Origin: Kingella potus
GTDB taxonomy: Bacteria; Pseudomonadota; Gammaproteobacteria; Burkholderiales; Neisseriaceae
Reading direction: 5' to 3'
Assembly (NCBI RefSeq): GCF_900451175.1
Contig: NZ_UGJJ01000001.1
Span: 1,305,879 to 1,369,878 of the forward strand
Length of the DNA: 64,000 nucleotides
Below are positions 35,059-43,529 of this stretch, one piece after another. A model generated the notes under the pieces. The model did no database searches. It was not told where the DNA came from and was given only the letters and a program-made list of their open reading frames with translations. Within the stretch, counting starts at the first letter, position 1; the number at the start of each line of letters is the position of its first letter. The translations under genes and the position numbers were made by a program.

Positions 35059-35637
35059 TCAGGCAAACCGTTGCCGCACTTTGTGCAGAAACGCTTCGCG
35101 TTGGGCGGCGGTGGAAGCGGTGATGCCGCCGAAGTTCAGCCATTGGCGTTTTTGGAAGCCGAACTGTTTCATCACCACTTTGACAAACACGCGCTTGATG
35201 GGGTTGCCGAGTACCAGCGCAAAGGCAAAATTGGGGGCGGTGGAGGTGGTGATGAGGGTGGCGGTTTTGATGTGGGTGAGCAGCCCTTTGGTGCTGTGTT
35301 TTGTGGGCAGGTAGGCAAACTGCTGTTTCATCACTTTGTCGAGAAAGCCTTTGCTCATGGCGGGCAGGCTGCTCCACCAAATCGGGCAGATAAAGATGAT
35401 TTCGTCGGCGGCGCGGATGAGGGCCTGGTATTTTTCCACCAGCGGGTCTAAGGTCTGGCCTTTGCCGAACAGGGCGAGTTCTTCTTTGCTGTACACGGGG
35501 TCGAAGCCGTCGGCGTGCAAATCGATTACGTCATGGGCGCGGTTTTTGGCGGCCAGCGCGGCGGTTACGGTTTGCAAAACGGCGTGGTTGAAACTTTTTT
35601 CGTAGGGATGGTCGTAAACAATCAGGGTGCGGGACAT
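35059..35637 (-). CDS. NAD(P)H quinone reductase, flavodoxin-fold (NQO/MdaB type)
   Basis: A 192-residue flavodoxin-2-family oxidoreductase with N-terminal TLIVYDHPYEKSFNHAVL, the FMN/FAD-binding loop DEIIFICPIWWSSLPAMSKG and a conserved helix after it. Probably two-electron reduction of quinones. AGGAGCGCACC precedes the ATG. It lies 81 bp from the siderophore-receptor stop, with a Kingella-dialect hairpin between. Confidence 0.85.
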   Translation of the reverse strand: MSRTLIVYDHPYEKSFNHAVLQTVTAALAAKNRAHDVIDLHADGFDPVYSKEELALFGKGQTLDPLVEKYQALIRAADEIIFICPIWWSSLPAMSKGFLDKVMKQQFAYLPTKHSTKGLLTHIKTATLITTSTAPNFAFALVLGNPIKRVFVKVVMKQFGFQKRQWLNFGGITASTAAQREAFLHKVRQRFA

Positions 35638-35670
35638 GGTGCGCTCCTTAATGTGCGGACAATGGAAATG

Positions 35671-35713
35671 AGGCAGCCTGAAAACCGTTTTGCTCGGCTT
35701 TCAGGCTGCTTTG
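35671..35713 (-). terminator. Terminator built from Kingella-dialect uptake sequences
   Basis: AGGCAGCCTGAAAACCG (35671 on) pairs with CGGCTTTCAGGCTGCTT. It has the same design as the AG-dialect terminators but with the foreign word, directly after the siderophore-receptor gene. Confidence 0.75.
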
Positions 35714-35717
35714 AGGT

Positions 35718-37880
35718 TTAGAAGCGGTATTTGAAGCCTAACACCGCGTTGCGCCCTTCGCCGTAGGAGAGGAAGGTGGAGAGGGTGCGGTAGCGGGTGT
35801 TGAAGACGTTGTTGACGTTGAGCGTCAGCTCGGCGTTTTTGTTGATGCGCCATGCGCCCATCAGGTCAACCAGTGCATAGGCTTTCTGCGTGGCGGCTTT
35901 TCTGGCGCGGGCGAGGGCTTCGGCATCGGTGTCGTCGGTGAGCGCACCTTTGTTGATGTTGGACATTTTGCTCTGCCAGCGCAGGCTGCCGCCTACGGTA
36001 AAGCGTTCGTTGAAGTCGTAGGTGGTGGCGAGCTTGATTTGGTGTCTGGGCAAATCGGCTTCGTAGGAGTCTTCGCCGCCACGACGGTTTTGCAGGGTGT
36101 AGCCCGCGCTGACAAACCAGTTGTCGTTGATGCGTCCTGCTACTTCGGCTTCAAAGCCGCGTGTGCGGATGTGGTCTTCGGAAACGTAGTAGTCGCCGGT
36201 TTCAACGTATTTGACCATGCCGTTTTTGCGGGTGTCGAAGAAGGCGGCGGAGGCGTTGAGGCGTTGGTCGAAAAATTCGCCTTTTAGGCCGACTTCAACG
36301 TTGCGGCCGGTGGTGGGCTTGAGGAAACGCCCGTCCTCGCCGCGCTCGAACACCGGCTCGAACGATGTGCCGTAGCTGGTGTAGGCGGAAAGGTTGTCGG
36401 TGAGGTCGTACACCGCGCCGATGTAGGGCGTGACTTTGCTGCGGGTTACTTGTTCGTCGGTTTCGCCGATGTGTTCGGCCTGGCGCATGGTGATGCGGCT
36501 GTAGCGTGCGCCGCCGATGAGGGCGAGTTTTTCGGTGGGGCGGAAACGGGTGGCGAAGTAGCCGCCGATCTGGCGGGCGCGGACGTCGTCGTCGGCGGTG
36601 TATTCGGCATCAGGCACGGGGTTGGCGGGGCGCAGGCTGCGGTCGTTTAAGAAATCGTGCAGGCCGAAGGCGTTGTCGTAACGCACAAAGCTGCTGGGCA
36701 TACGGTTTTTGGTGTTGAAGCCGCTGATGCCGAACATGATGTCGTGTTTGCGGCCGAGCAGGCTGTATTTGCCGTCCACCGAGGCGGCGAAGCTGTGGCT
36801 GGTGCTTTTCTCTTTTGAATCGGTTTCCAGCAGGTCGATTTCGCGGGTGTCGTGGTCAACCTTCATCGCCGCGTAGCCTTGGCGGTCGTGGATGGTGTTG
36901 CGCAGCCAGTTGTATTCGAACTTGCTTTTCCAGTCGGGCGAGAAGCGGTGGCGCAGTTCGGCAAACACGTTGCGGCTGCTGTATGTGTAGGATGTGCCTT
37001 TGGGCGAAGTGTTGGCGTGGCGGCTGATTTCGTCTTTCAGCGGATAGCCTTCGCTGTCGTAGGCGATGGGCAGGAAAATCGGGGTGTCGGTTTCGCGGCG
37101 GTTTTGCAGCTGGGTGCCGACGGAAAGGGTGGTCGAGGGCGCGGCATCCCATTCGGCAACGGCATACAGGCTGCTGTTGCGCATTTTCGCGTCGTCAACC
37201 TGATAGCCGCTGCGGTCGTGTCCCGCCACAATGCGCCCGCGCAGGCTGCCGCTTGGGTTCAGGCTGCCTGAAACGTCGCCGCTTACGCCCCAGCGGCTGT
37301 GGTTGCCGGCTTCGGTGCCGATTTCGGCCTTAAAGTCTTTGGTGGGGCGTTTGCGTACCAGGCTCACTTGCGCCGAAGGGTCGCCCGTGCCGCCCAAAAG
37401 TGCGGACGCGCCGCGCAGCACTTCCACGCGGTCGAGCGCGTGGGTGTCGACACCGCTCCAGCCCGTCCACGAGTCTTTGCTGAAGCCGGAGCTGCGTAAA
37501 GGCACGCCGTCGATTTGGAAGTTTTTCACTTCCATGCCGCGCGCGTGCAGACCGGCATAGCGGTCGCTGCCGCCGCTGCCGCTTTTCACGGTTACGCCGT
37601 TGGTCTGCTCCATCACTTTGCGCAGGCTGTCGAGCTTCCAGTCTTCCATTTGTTTGGACGTGGTTACGCTCACGCTCTGCGGCGTTTCGCGCAGGGTCAT
37701 GGCAATGCCCAGCGGGGCATAAGTGCCGTCGGTGGAATAGCCTTGGTTGAGTGAGGCGGGCTTGCTGCCGGTTACGGTTACGGTGTCGAGGCCGGAGACA
37801 TCCTGTGCGGCGGTGTCGGCGCGGGCGGAAAGCGGCAGCAGGGCCAGGGCGATGAGTGAGAGGCGGAACGGTGTTTTCAT
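35718..37880 (-). CDS. TonB-dependent siderophore receptor
   Basis: A 720-residue outer-membrane receptor of the FhuE/FpvA siderophore group: signal peptide (LSLIALALLPLSARA), a plug with ETPQSVSVTTSKQMEDW, GVDTHALDRVEVLRGASALL and GDPSAQVSLVRKRP, then a barrel ending GFKYRF. The ligand cannot be read from sequence; a hydroxamate or mixed ferric siderophore is plausible. AGGAGAAATC precedes the ATG. A palindromic TTCAGGCTGCCTGAA at 37258-37272, containing both Kingella and Simonsiella uptake words, is translated inside the barrel (GSLNPSG); this argues that the gene itself came from such a donor. Confidence 0.87.
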   Translation of the reverse strand: MKTPFRLSLIALALLPLSARADTAAQDVSGLDTVTVTGSKPASLNQGYSTDGTYAPLGIAMTLRETPQSVSVTTSKQMEDWKLDSLRKVMEQTNGVTVKSGSGGSDRYAGLHARGMEVKNFQIDGVPLRSSGFSKDSWTGWSGVDTHALDRVEVLRGASALLGGTGDPSAQVSLVRKRPTKDFKAEIGTEAGNHSRWGVSGDVSGSLNPSGSLRGRIVAGHDRSGYQVDDAKMRNSSLYAVAEWDAAPSTTLSVGTQLQNRRETDTPIFLPIAYDSEGYPLKDEISRHANTSPKGTSYTYSSRNVFAELRHRFSPDWKSKFEYNWLRNTIHDRQGYAAMKVDHDTREIDLLETDSKEKSTSHSFAASVDGKYSLLGRKHDIMFGISGFNTKNRMPSSFVRYDNAFGLHDFLNDRSLRPANPVPDAEYTADDDVRARQIGGYFATRFRPTEKLALIGGARYSRITMRQAEHIGETDEQVTRSKVTPYIGAVYDLTDNLSAYTSYGTSFEPVFERGEDGRFLKPTTGRNVEVGLKGEFFDQRLNASAAFFDTRKNGMVKYVETGDYYVSEDHIRTRGFEAEVAGRINDNWFVSAGYTLQNRRGGEDSYEADLPRHQIKLATTYDFNERFTVGGSLRWQSKMSNINKGALTDDTDAEALARARKAATQKAYALVDLMGAWRINKNAELTLNVNNVFNTRYRTLSTFLSYGEGRNAVLGFKYRF

Positions 37881-38143
37881 GATTTCTCCTAATAAAATGT
37901 GCGTTTAGCCGTTAATAGAAAATCAAAGCGTTACAATTTTATTACAAAATCATGCCTTATGCAGTGAAAATGCCGGAAACCGGTAAGAAATGTTGGCAAA
38001 GGCGGCGCGGCTGCGTGTTTTTGCAAACGGTGCCGCCGCCGTCCGCCCGTTTGCCCGCCCGCCGATGCCGCCGTTATAATTGCCGCGCCGTTTGTTTTTC
38101 AGACGGCCTTTCCGTTCCGCAACAGGCCAAACAGGAGAAACCC

Positions 38144-38794
38144 ATGTCCGCCCTGCAACGCTTCACCGCCGAATCCGCCGCCGAATGGCGCGCCTACACC
38201 GAACACGGATTCGTCCGCGCCCTGACCGACGGCACGCTGCCGCCCGAGTGCTTCCGCCACTATCTCAAACAGGATTACCTTTTTCTGCACCAATACGCAC
38301 GCGCCCTTGCGCTAGGTATGTACAAAAGCGGCAGCTTCGGCGAAATCCGCGCCTTGCAGCAGAGCCTGAACGCCATTCTCGAGGAAACCCTGCTGCACGT
38401 CGGCTTTTGCGCCGAGTGGGGTTTGGGCGAAGACGAGCTGCTGCGCGAACCCGAATCCGCCGCCTGCGTCGCCTACACCCGCTATGTGCTCGACTGCGGC
38501 ATGAAGGGTACATTGGCCGACCTCTACGCCGCCCTTGCCCCCTGCGTGATCGGTTATGCCGAAATCGGCCGCCGTGCCGCGCTGGAAAGCAGGCCGGGCA
38601 ATCCCTATCAGGCATGGATAGACACCTATGCCGACCCCGCCTTCCAAGAGGCCGCCGCCGCCTTTGCCGACGCGCTGGATGCCGTCTGCGCGGGCGAGAG
38701 CGCAGCCCGTCTGGCCGCGCTGTCCGCCGTGTTCCGCACCGCCGTCCGCATGGAGGCCGCCTTTTGGCAGATGGGGCTCGATTGCAGCCTGTGA
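38144..38794 (+). CDS. tenA: TenA family thiaminase II
   Basis: A 216-residue all-helical TenA protein, hydrolysing aminopyrimidine products of thiamin breakdown for salvage. Conserved segments are RHYLKQDYLFLHQYARALA and, near the C-terminus, WIDTYADPAFQEAAAAFAD; Cys at MKGTLADLYAALAPCVIGYAEIG fits the active-site region. ATG 38144 has AGGAGAAACC upstream; the earlier in-frame region to 37952 is not conserved in character. It is divergent from the siderophore receptor. No thi-box riboswitch was recognised upstream. Confidence 0.9.
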   Translation: MSALQRFTAESAAEWRAYTEHGFVRALTDGTLPPECFRHYLKQDYLFLHQYARALALGMYKSGSFGEIRALQQSLNAILEETLLHVGFCAEWGLGEDELLREPESAACVAYTRYVLDCGMKGTLADLYAALAPCVIGYAEIGRRAALESRPGNPYQAWIDTYADPAFQEAAAAFADALDAVCAGESAARLAALSAVFRTAVRMEAAFWQMGLDCSL

Positions 38795-38804
38795 GGCCGT
38801 CTGA

Positions 38805-38998
38805 AAATATCAAAAGGCCGTCTGAAAAACAAAGACCGCGTGCGTGGCTGTACCACACACCCTGCACGGGTGCCTATATAGGGTGTGTCGTCCGAAGGCG
38901 GCGCACGCGTTCCGGCAAAACAACAAGCCTGCCGCAAGGCGTGCCGCACAAACGCAAAAAATGCCGCGCAGCCTTGTTTTCAGACGGCCTCCGATACG
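38805..38998. repeat. Composite DUS-REP module, inverted copy
   Basis: Read on the minus strand it runs AGGCCGTCTGAAAACAAGG, CTGCGCGGCA-TTTTTT, GCGTTTGTGCGGCACGCC, an inverted REP, then a direct REP (GCAGG-GTGTGTGGT-ACA-GCCACGCAC) and a closing uptake sequence. This is the same order as the modules at 28996, 29203 and 30614. It lies between tenA and ispF. Confidence 0.75.
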
Positions 38999-39058
38999 CG
39001 GAACAGGCCGTCCGAACACCCGGACGGCATCCCGAACGCCAAAAAGAAAGGAAAAACC

Positions 39059-39574
39059 ATGGATTTGCGCATCGGCCAAGGCTACGACGTACACCGGCTC
39101 GTTGCCGGCCGCCCGCTCATACTCGGCGGCGTCGCCGTCCCGTTTGACCAAGGCCTGCTCGGCCATTCCGATGCCGACGCGCTGCTGCACGCCCTGACCG
39201 ACGCGCTGCTGGGCGCGGCCGGACTCGGCGACATCGGCAGCCACTTCCCCGACACCGCCGCCGAGTTTAAAGACGCGGACAGCCGCGTCCTTTTGCGCGC
39301 CGTCTGCAAAAGCCTGCGGGAAGCGGGCTGGCGCATCATAAATGCCGACACCACCGTCATCGCCCAGCAGCCCAAGCTCGCCCCGCACATCCCCGCCATG
39401 CGTGCCAACATCGCCGCCGACCTCGGCCTGCCCGAAGCCTGCGTCAACATCAAAGGCAAAACCAACGAAAAACTCGGCTATCTCGGGCGCGTCGAAGCCA
39501 TAGAAGCCCAAGCCGTCGTTTTGCTGGCACGCAGCGGCGAAACGCTCCGCCCGCCTGTCGTGCAGACGGCCTGA
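39059..39574 (+). CDS. ispF: 2-C-methyl-D-erythritol 2,4-cyclodiphosphate synthase
   Basis: A 171-residue IspF, the fifth step of the MEP isoprenoid pathway. It has the metal ligands in GYDVHRL and LGHSDADALLHALTDALLGA, GDIGSHFPD, and the C-terminal KGKTNEKLGYLGR. The start at 39059 follows AAAGGAAAAACC. The end of the gene runs into an uptake-like TGCAGACGGCCTGA that supplies the last codons (VQTA) and the stop. Confidence 0.95.
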   Translation: MDLRIGQGYDVHRLVAGRPLILGGVAVPFDQGLLGHSDADALLHALTDALLGAAGLGDIGSHFPDTAAEFKDADSRVLLRAVCKSLREAGWRIINADTTVIAQQPKLAPHIPAMRANIAADLGLPEACVNIKGKTNEKLGYLGRVEAIEAQAVVLLARSGETLRPPVVQTA

Positions 39575-39579
39575 ACCGT

Positions 39580-39625
39580 AAAGGCCGTCTGAAAACACCG
39601 CCGGACTCCGTTTTCAGACGGCCTG
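39580..39625 (+). terminator. Uptake-sequence terminator after ispF
   Basis: AAGGCCGTCTGAAAACACCG and its imperfect complement around a short loop. Confidence 0.65.
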
Positions 39626-39681
39626 TTCCTGTCCGCATCCCGCCCCCGTCCCGCGCAAGCGGATAAAGTTTTTTTCCCGAT

Positions 39682-40986
39682 ATGTCTCCGCCGCCAAACC
39701 TGCTCCTCATCCACTTCACCCGCAACCTGCGCCTCGCCGCCAACCCGCTCTTGCAGGCTGCCGCGCAATACGGCCTGCCCGCCGCCGCCCTGTATTTCCT
39801 GCCGGAATATGCCAACCCGCGCCAGCAGTTTTTCCTGCGGCAGACGCTGGCGGAGCTTTCAGACGGCCTGTCCGAATACGGCATCCCGCTGCACGTTTTC
39901 TGCGGCAACGCCGTGCGGCAGCTAAACGCCCTGATGGCGCGTTACCCGTCTGCCCTCCTGCTCACCGCGCAGCACATCCGCCTTGCGGGCACGGACGGTG
40001 CGGAGCGCGTACGGTATGTGCAGGAAGAGCCGCTTGCCCTGCCCGTAACGCGCTACTCCCTCGAAAACGCGCCGCCGCCCGATTTTGCCGTGTACCGCCA
40101 GGCATGGCTGCGCCGCGTGCGGCAGGACGCGGAGGAGGGCGGCCAAACGCCCGACTGGGCGGCGGTGCGCAGAGCGCAGCACGGCCTGCCGCAGCAATGG
40201 CGCAACGCGCCGCCGCTGCCCGCCGCGCCCGCACAAATCCTGTCGCAGGCAGGCGGCGAAACGGCGGCGCAGGCGGCCTGGCAGGCGTTTGCGCCCAAGC
40301 TGCCGCATTACGCGCTGATGAAGGATTTTCCCGCGCAAAAAGGCACTTCCCAGCTTTCCGCCGCCCTGCGTTTCGGCCTGCTGCCGGTGCGGCAGTTGGC
40401 GTGTGCAGGTATCGGCGGCGAAACGCCCGAGCCGTGGCTGGACAGCGTGTTTTACGGCGACTACTGCCGCCGCCTTCTGCCGTTTTCAGACGGCCTGTGG
40501 ACATGGCAAAACGGCGCGCTGCACGAAATCTGCCGCTCCGCCGCCCCGCCTGAGATGCCCGCATTGGACAGCACCCGAGCCGCTGCCTTTGAACGTTGGC
40601 GGCAGGGCATGACCGGCGTGCCCATTATCGACGCGGCCATGCGCACGCTGGCGGGGAGCGGCTGGCTGCATCCGCGCCTGCGCCCGCTCGCCGCCGCCTT
40701 TGCCGTGTCCGCCCTCAAACTGCCCGCTGCGGCAGGCGAGCATTATTTCGCCCGCACCCTGACCGACTACGACCACGCCCCCAACCGCACCGGCTGGCAG
40801 CAGGCCGCGTCAGGCCGTCTGAAAAACCCGTTTGCCGAATCGCAAAACGCCGACCCCGGCGGCCGCTTTATCCGCAGCCGTCTGCCCGAGCTGGCGCACC
40901 TGCCCGACAACCTCATCCACGCCCCCCACCTTGCCGGCAGCGGCATCGCCCTCAACGGCTACCCCGCCCCCATTGCCTTTGCCTGA
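39682..40986 (+). CDS. phrB: Divergent DNA photolyase (photolyase/cryptochrome family)
   Basis: A 434-residue member of the photolyase family, light-driven repair of pyrimidine dimers. The N-terminal antenna domain shows LIHFTRNLRLAANPLL. The FAD domain shows KGTSQLSAALRFGLLPVRQL and the strongly conserved MTGVPIIDAAMRTLAGSGWLHPRLR. The next family motif (N-GGWQW-x-ASGTGTDA..YFR-FNP in classic photolyases) is degenerate: DHAPNRTGWQQAASGRLKNP, shortened by about nine residues, with an uptake sequence coding the GRLK. Activity may therefore be altered. Family membership is clear; full repair activity is not. Confidence 0.8.
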   Translation: MSPPPNLLLIHFTRNLRLAANPLLQAAAQYGLPAAALYFLPEYANPRQQFFLRQTLAELSDGLSEYGIPLHVFCGNAVRQLNALMARYPSALLLTAQHIRLAGTDGAERVRYVQEEPLALPVTRYSLENAPPPDFAVYRQAWLRRVRQDAEEGGQTPDWAAVRRAQHGLPQQWRNAPPLPAAPAQILSQAGGETAAQAAWQAFAPKLPHYALMKDFPAQKGTSQLSAALRFGLLPVRQLACAGIGGETPEPWLDSVFYGDYCRRLLPFSDGLWTWQNGALHEICRSAAPPEMPALDSTRAAAFERWRQGMTGVPIIDAAMRTLAGSGWLHPRLRPLAAAFAVSALKLPAAAGEHYFARTLTDYDHAPNRTGWQQAASGRLKNPFAESQNADPGGRFIRSRLPELAHLPDNLIHAPHLAGSGIALNGYPAPIAFA

Positions 40987-41325
40987 AACGGAAAACGGCG
41001 CAAGAGGCCGTCTGAAAACACACAATCCGTGTTTTCAGACGGCCTCTTGCGCATACGGACGGCAAATCGGGCAAACCGGTGCCGCATTGCGGCGGGCGGC
41101 GTATTTGCGGGCAGAGGGCAGACGCAGGCAGGGCTTTTGAACGCGGCGGCAGCCGTTTGACGGCGCGATAGCGTCCGCATATTGCGGCACGGCACGTTCC
41201 GACAGGAAAACAAATAAAAATAAATCGTAATTTTTGCGGACACATGATTAAAATCGTTTACAATACGCGCCGTTTTACTCGGTAGTTTTAACTTTATCCA
41301 ACGAAAACAAGCAAAAAGGTATTAT
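40987..41325. other. Gene-free interval upstream of fetA
   Basis: 339 bp with an uptake-sequence terminator after the photolyase gene and an A+T-rich promoter region at about 41205-41320. There, TACAAT (41259-41264) could be a -10 box and AATAAAAATAAATCGTAATT may be a Fur target. Unlike meningococcal fetA, no poly-C tract is seen between the promoter boxes. Confidence 0.45.
41004..41048 (+). terminator. Uptake-sequence terminator after the photolyase gene
   Basis: AAGAGGCCGTCTGAAAACAC and GTGTTTTCAGACGGCCTCTT, extended perfect arms. Confidence 0.75.
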
Positions 41326-43326
41326 ATGACCGCATCGTCCTTACCCGTCAGACTGAGCCTGCTCACACTCGCCCTCGCCGCCGGTTTTGCCCGTGCCGAA
41401 GATCCCTCCGCCGCCGCCGACAGCCTCGAAACCGTTGTCGTCAAAGGCTCAAACCTCTCCACCCACCGCATCAGCACCCAGAAAATCGACGAATCCACCG
41501 ACACCAGCCTGAAAGAGCTCCTCTCCGGCGAGCCTTCCATCGGCTTCGGCGGCGGCAACGGCACCTCGCAGTGGGTAAACATCCGCGGCCTCGGCCAAGA
41601 CCAGATCGACTACAAAGTGGACGATGCCTACATGGACACCTCCACCTTCCACCACCAGAGCCGCTTCCTGCTCGACCCCTCGCTGGTAAAAGTCGTGGCC
41701 GTGCAGAAAGGCTCCGGTTCGGCTTCTGCCGGCATCGGTGCCAGCTCCGGCGCGATCATCGCCGAAACCGTCGATCCGTCCGACCTGCTGCGTCCCGATC
41801 AGGATTTCGGTTTCAAAGTAAACGCCGGCGTATCCTCCAACAAAGGCTGGAACAAAGGCGTGTCCGTTTACGGCCGCGCCGCAGGCTTCGACGGCCTCGT
41901 AGCCGGCAACTGGAACACCGAAAAAGACTACAAAGCCGGCAAAGGCTACACCAACCCCGGCGTAACCGGCGGCGAGCGCGTGCCGTACAGCGCATTGGGC
42001 GAACGCGGCCTGCTGGCGAAAATCGGCTACAGCTTCAACCCCGACAACCGCATCGAATTGAGCCGCCGCCAGGAAAAAACCTACGGACCGCGCACCATGC
42101 GCGAAGAATTTATCGACTTTGCCCGCAACCCCGCCTCCTACCGCCGCTACACCCAGGATGCCACCAACCTCGAATACCAGGGCGCGGATTTGGGCTTCGT
42201 GAGCAAAATCAAAACCAACATCTACCATTTGGAAACCAAACGCGAAGACGGCGACGACGGCGCGGTGAAAAGCAAAGCCACCGGCGCGAACGTCAATCTC
42301 GACAGCCGCATTTTCGACCGCCACACCCTCAAATACGGCGTGAACTGGCGCAAACAGAAAAACCTGCCCGAAGACAACGGCAGCGCGGCCGCCAAAGAAA
42401 ACAAAACCGACTACGGCGTGTATCTCGAAGGCATCTGGGACTTCCGCCCCGTTACCCTGACCACCGGCCTGCGCTACGACCATTTCAAAGTCAATACCAG
42501 CGGCCACACCTCCGCCTCCAAAGGCAACCTCAACCCGAGTATCGGCGTGATTTACGACGTGATGGACAACCTGTCGCTCAAAGCCAGCATGAACTACGCC
42601 ACCCGCAGCCCGCGCCTGTATGAAGCCATGCTGGCCAACGCCCGCAACATCGTCGTCGATCCCGACCTGAAAGCCGAACGCTCGCGCACCACCGAAATCG
42701 GCTTCAACTACCGCCCGATCCGCGACCTGTCGCTCACCGGCAGCTACTTCTGGCAGCACATCAGCAACGTGCACGACTTCGTCTGCCTGCGCGGAAGCTG
42801 CGCCGGCGGCCGCTCCACCTACACATCCGGCGTAACCCAGTCCACCAACAACGGCTACATCAAAAACAAAGGCTACGAGCTGGGCGCAAACTACCGCTGG
42901 CAGGGGCTGACCGCCCGTTTCGGCGTGGCATACAGCAACCCGAAACACCACGCGGAAAGAGAGTCCTACGACCTCAACACCAAAGCCCATGCCGTCGGCC
43001 GCACCTGGACGGCAGGCCTGGCCTACCGCTTCGACAAGCCGAATCTGGAAATCGGCTGGCGCGGCCGCTTCGTCCAAGCCCGCACCGGCACGCCCGACCG
43101 CGGATCGTCGTCCAACACCACCGAACGCCGCGCAGGCTTCGGCGTAAACGACCTCTATGCCAACTGGAAGCCGACCGGCAAAGACAACCTCAACATCAAC
43201 TTTGCCGTGAATAACGTGGCCAACAAGTATTACTACTCACACAGCCAGCGCAGCTCTTCCGCGACAGGCAACTCCCTGCCCGAAGTCGGCCGCGACGTAC
43301 GTTTCTCCGTGAACTACAAGTTCTAA
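41326..43326 (+). CDS. fetA: FetA (FrpB) ferric-siderophore receptor
   Basis: A 666-residue TonB-dependent outer-membrane receptor closely following meningococcal FetA. It has a signal peptide (LSLLTLALAAGFARA), the plug LLSGEPSIGFGGGNGTSQWV and VQKGSGSASAGIGASSGAII, and a barrel with YATRSPRLYEAML, GWRGRFVQ and the terminus GRDVRFSVNYKF. FetA takes up ferric enterobactin-like catecholates. The variable loop region (about 485-510) holds the Cys pair of CLRGSC. It is probably iron-repressed; no poly-C phase tract is visible in the promoter. Confidence 0.9.
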   Translation: MTASSLPVRLSLLTLALAAGFARAEDPSAAADSLETVVVKGSNLSTHRISTQKIDESTDTSLKELLSGEPSIGFGGGNGTSQWVNIRGLGQDQIDYKVDDAYMDTSTFHHQSRFLLDPSLVKVVAVQKGSGSASAGIGASSGAIIAETVDPSDLLRPDQDFGFKVNAGVSSNKGWNKGVSVYGRAAGFDGLVAGNWNTEKDYKAGKGYTNPGVTGGERVPYSALGERGLLAKIGYSFNPDNRIELSRRQEKTYGPRTMREEFIDFARNPASYRRYTQDATNLEYQGADLGFVSKIKTNIYHLETKREDGDDGAVKSKATGANVNLDSRIFDRHTLKYGVNWRKQKNLPEDNGSAAAKENKTDYGVYLEGIWDFRPVTLTTGLRYDHFKVNTSGHTSASKGNLNPSIGVIYDVMDNLSLKASMNYATRSPRLYEAMLANARNIVVDPDLKAERSRTTEIGFNYRPIRDLSLTGSYFWQHISNVHDFVCLRGSCAGGRSTYTSGVTQSTNNGYIKNKGYELGANYRWQGLTARFGVAYSNPKHHAERESYDLNTKAHAVGRTWTAGLAYRFDKPNLEIGWRGRFVQARTGTPDRGSSSNTTERRAGFGVNDLYANWKPTGKDNLNINFAVNNVANKYYYSHSQRSSSATGNSLPEVGRDVRFSVNYKF

Positions 43327-43349
43327 ACACGCCTTTGGCCGGTGTATGA

Positions 43350-43383
43350 AAAGGCCGTCTGAAAACACAGTTTTCAGACGGCC
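43350..43383 (+). terminator. Uptake-sequence terminator of fetA
   Basis: AAGGCCGTCTGAAAACACAG directly followed by TTTTCAGACGGCC. Confidence 0.7.
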
Positions 43384-43529
43384 CCAATCTTTGTTATGCA
43401 ACGGCAAATCCCCACCCTGTCCCTCCCCCGCAGGCGGGGGAGGGAATAACGTTTTCAGTTTTGCCGAAAAATATGCTGCCCACTTTGTCTGCACGCAGCG
43501 GGAGGGAACAGAGGCCGTCTGAAAGGCAT

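Noticed and set aside
40987..41325. Poly-C phase tract in the fetA promoter as in meningococci
   Set aside because: No C-run longer than a few bases between candidate promoter boxes.
41449..43077. 542-codon minus-strand frame opposite fetA
   Set aside because: Shadow of fetA, whose plug, barrel and terminal motifs are complete.
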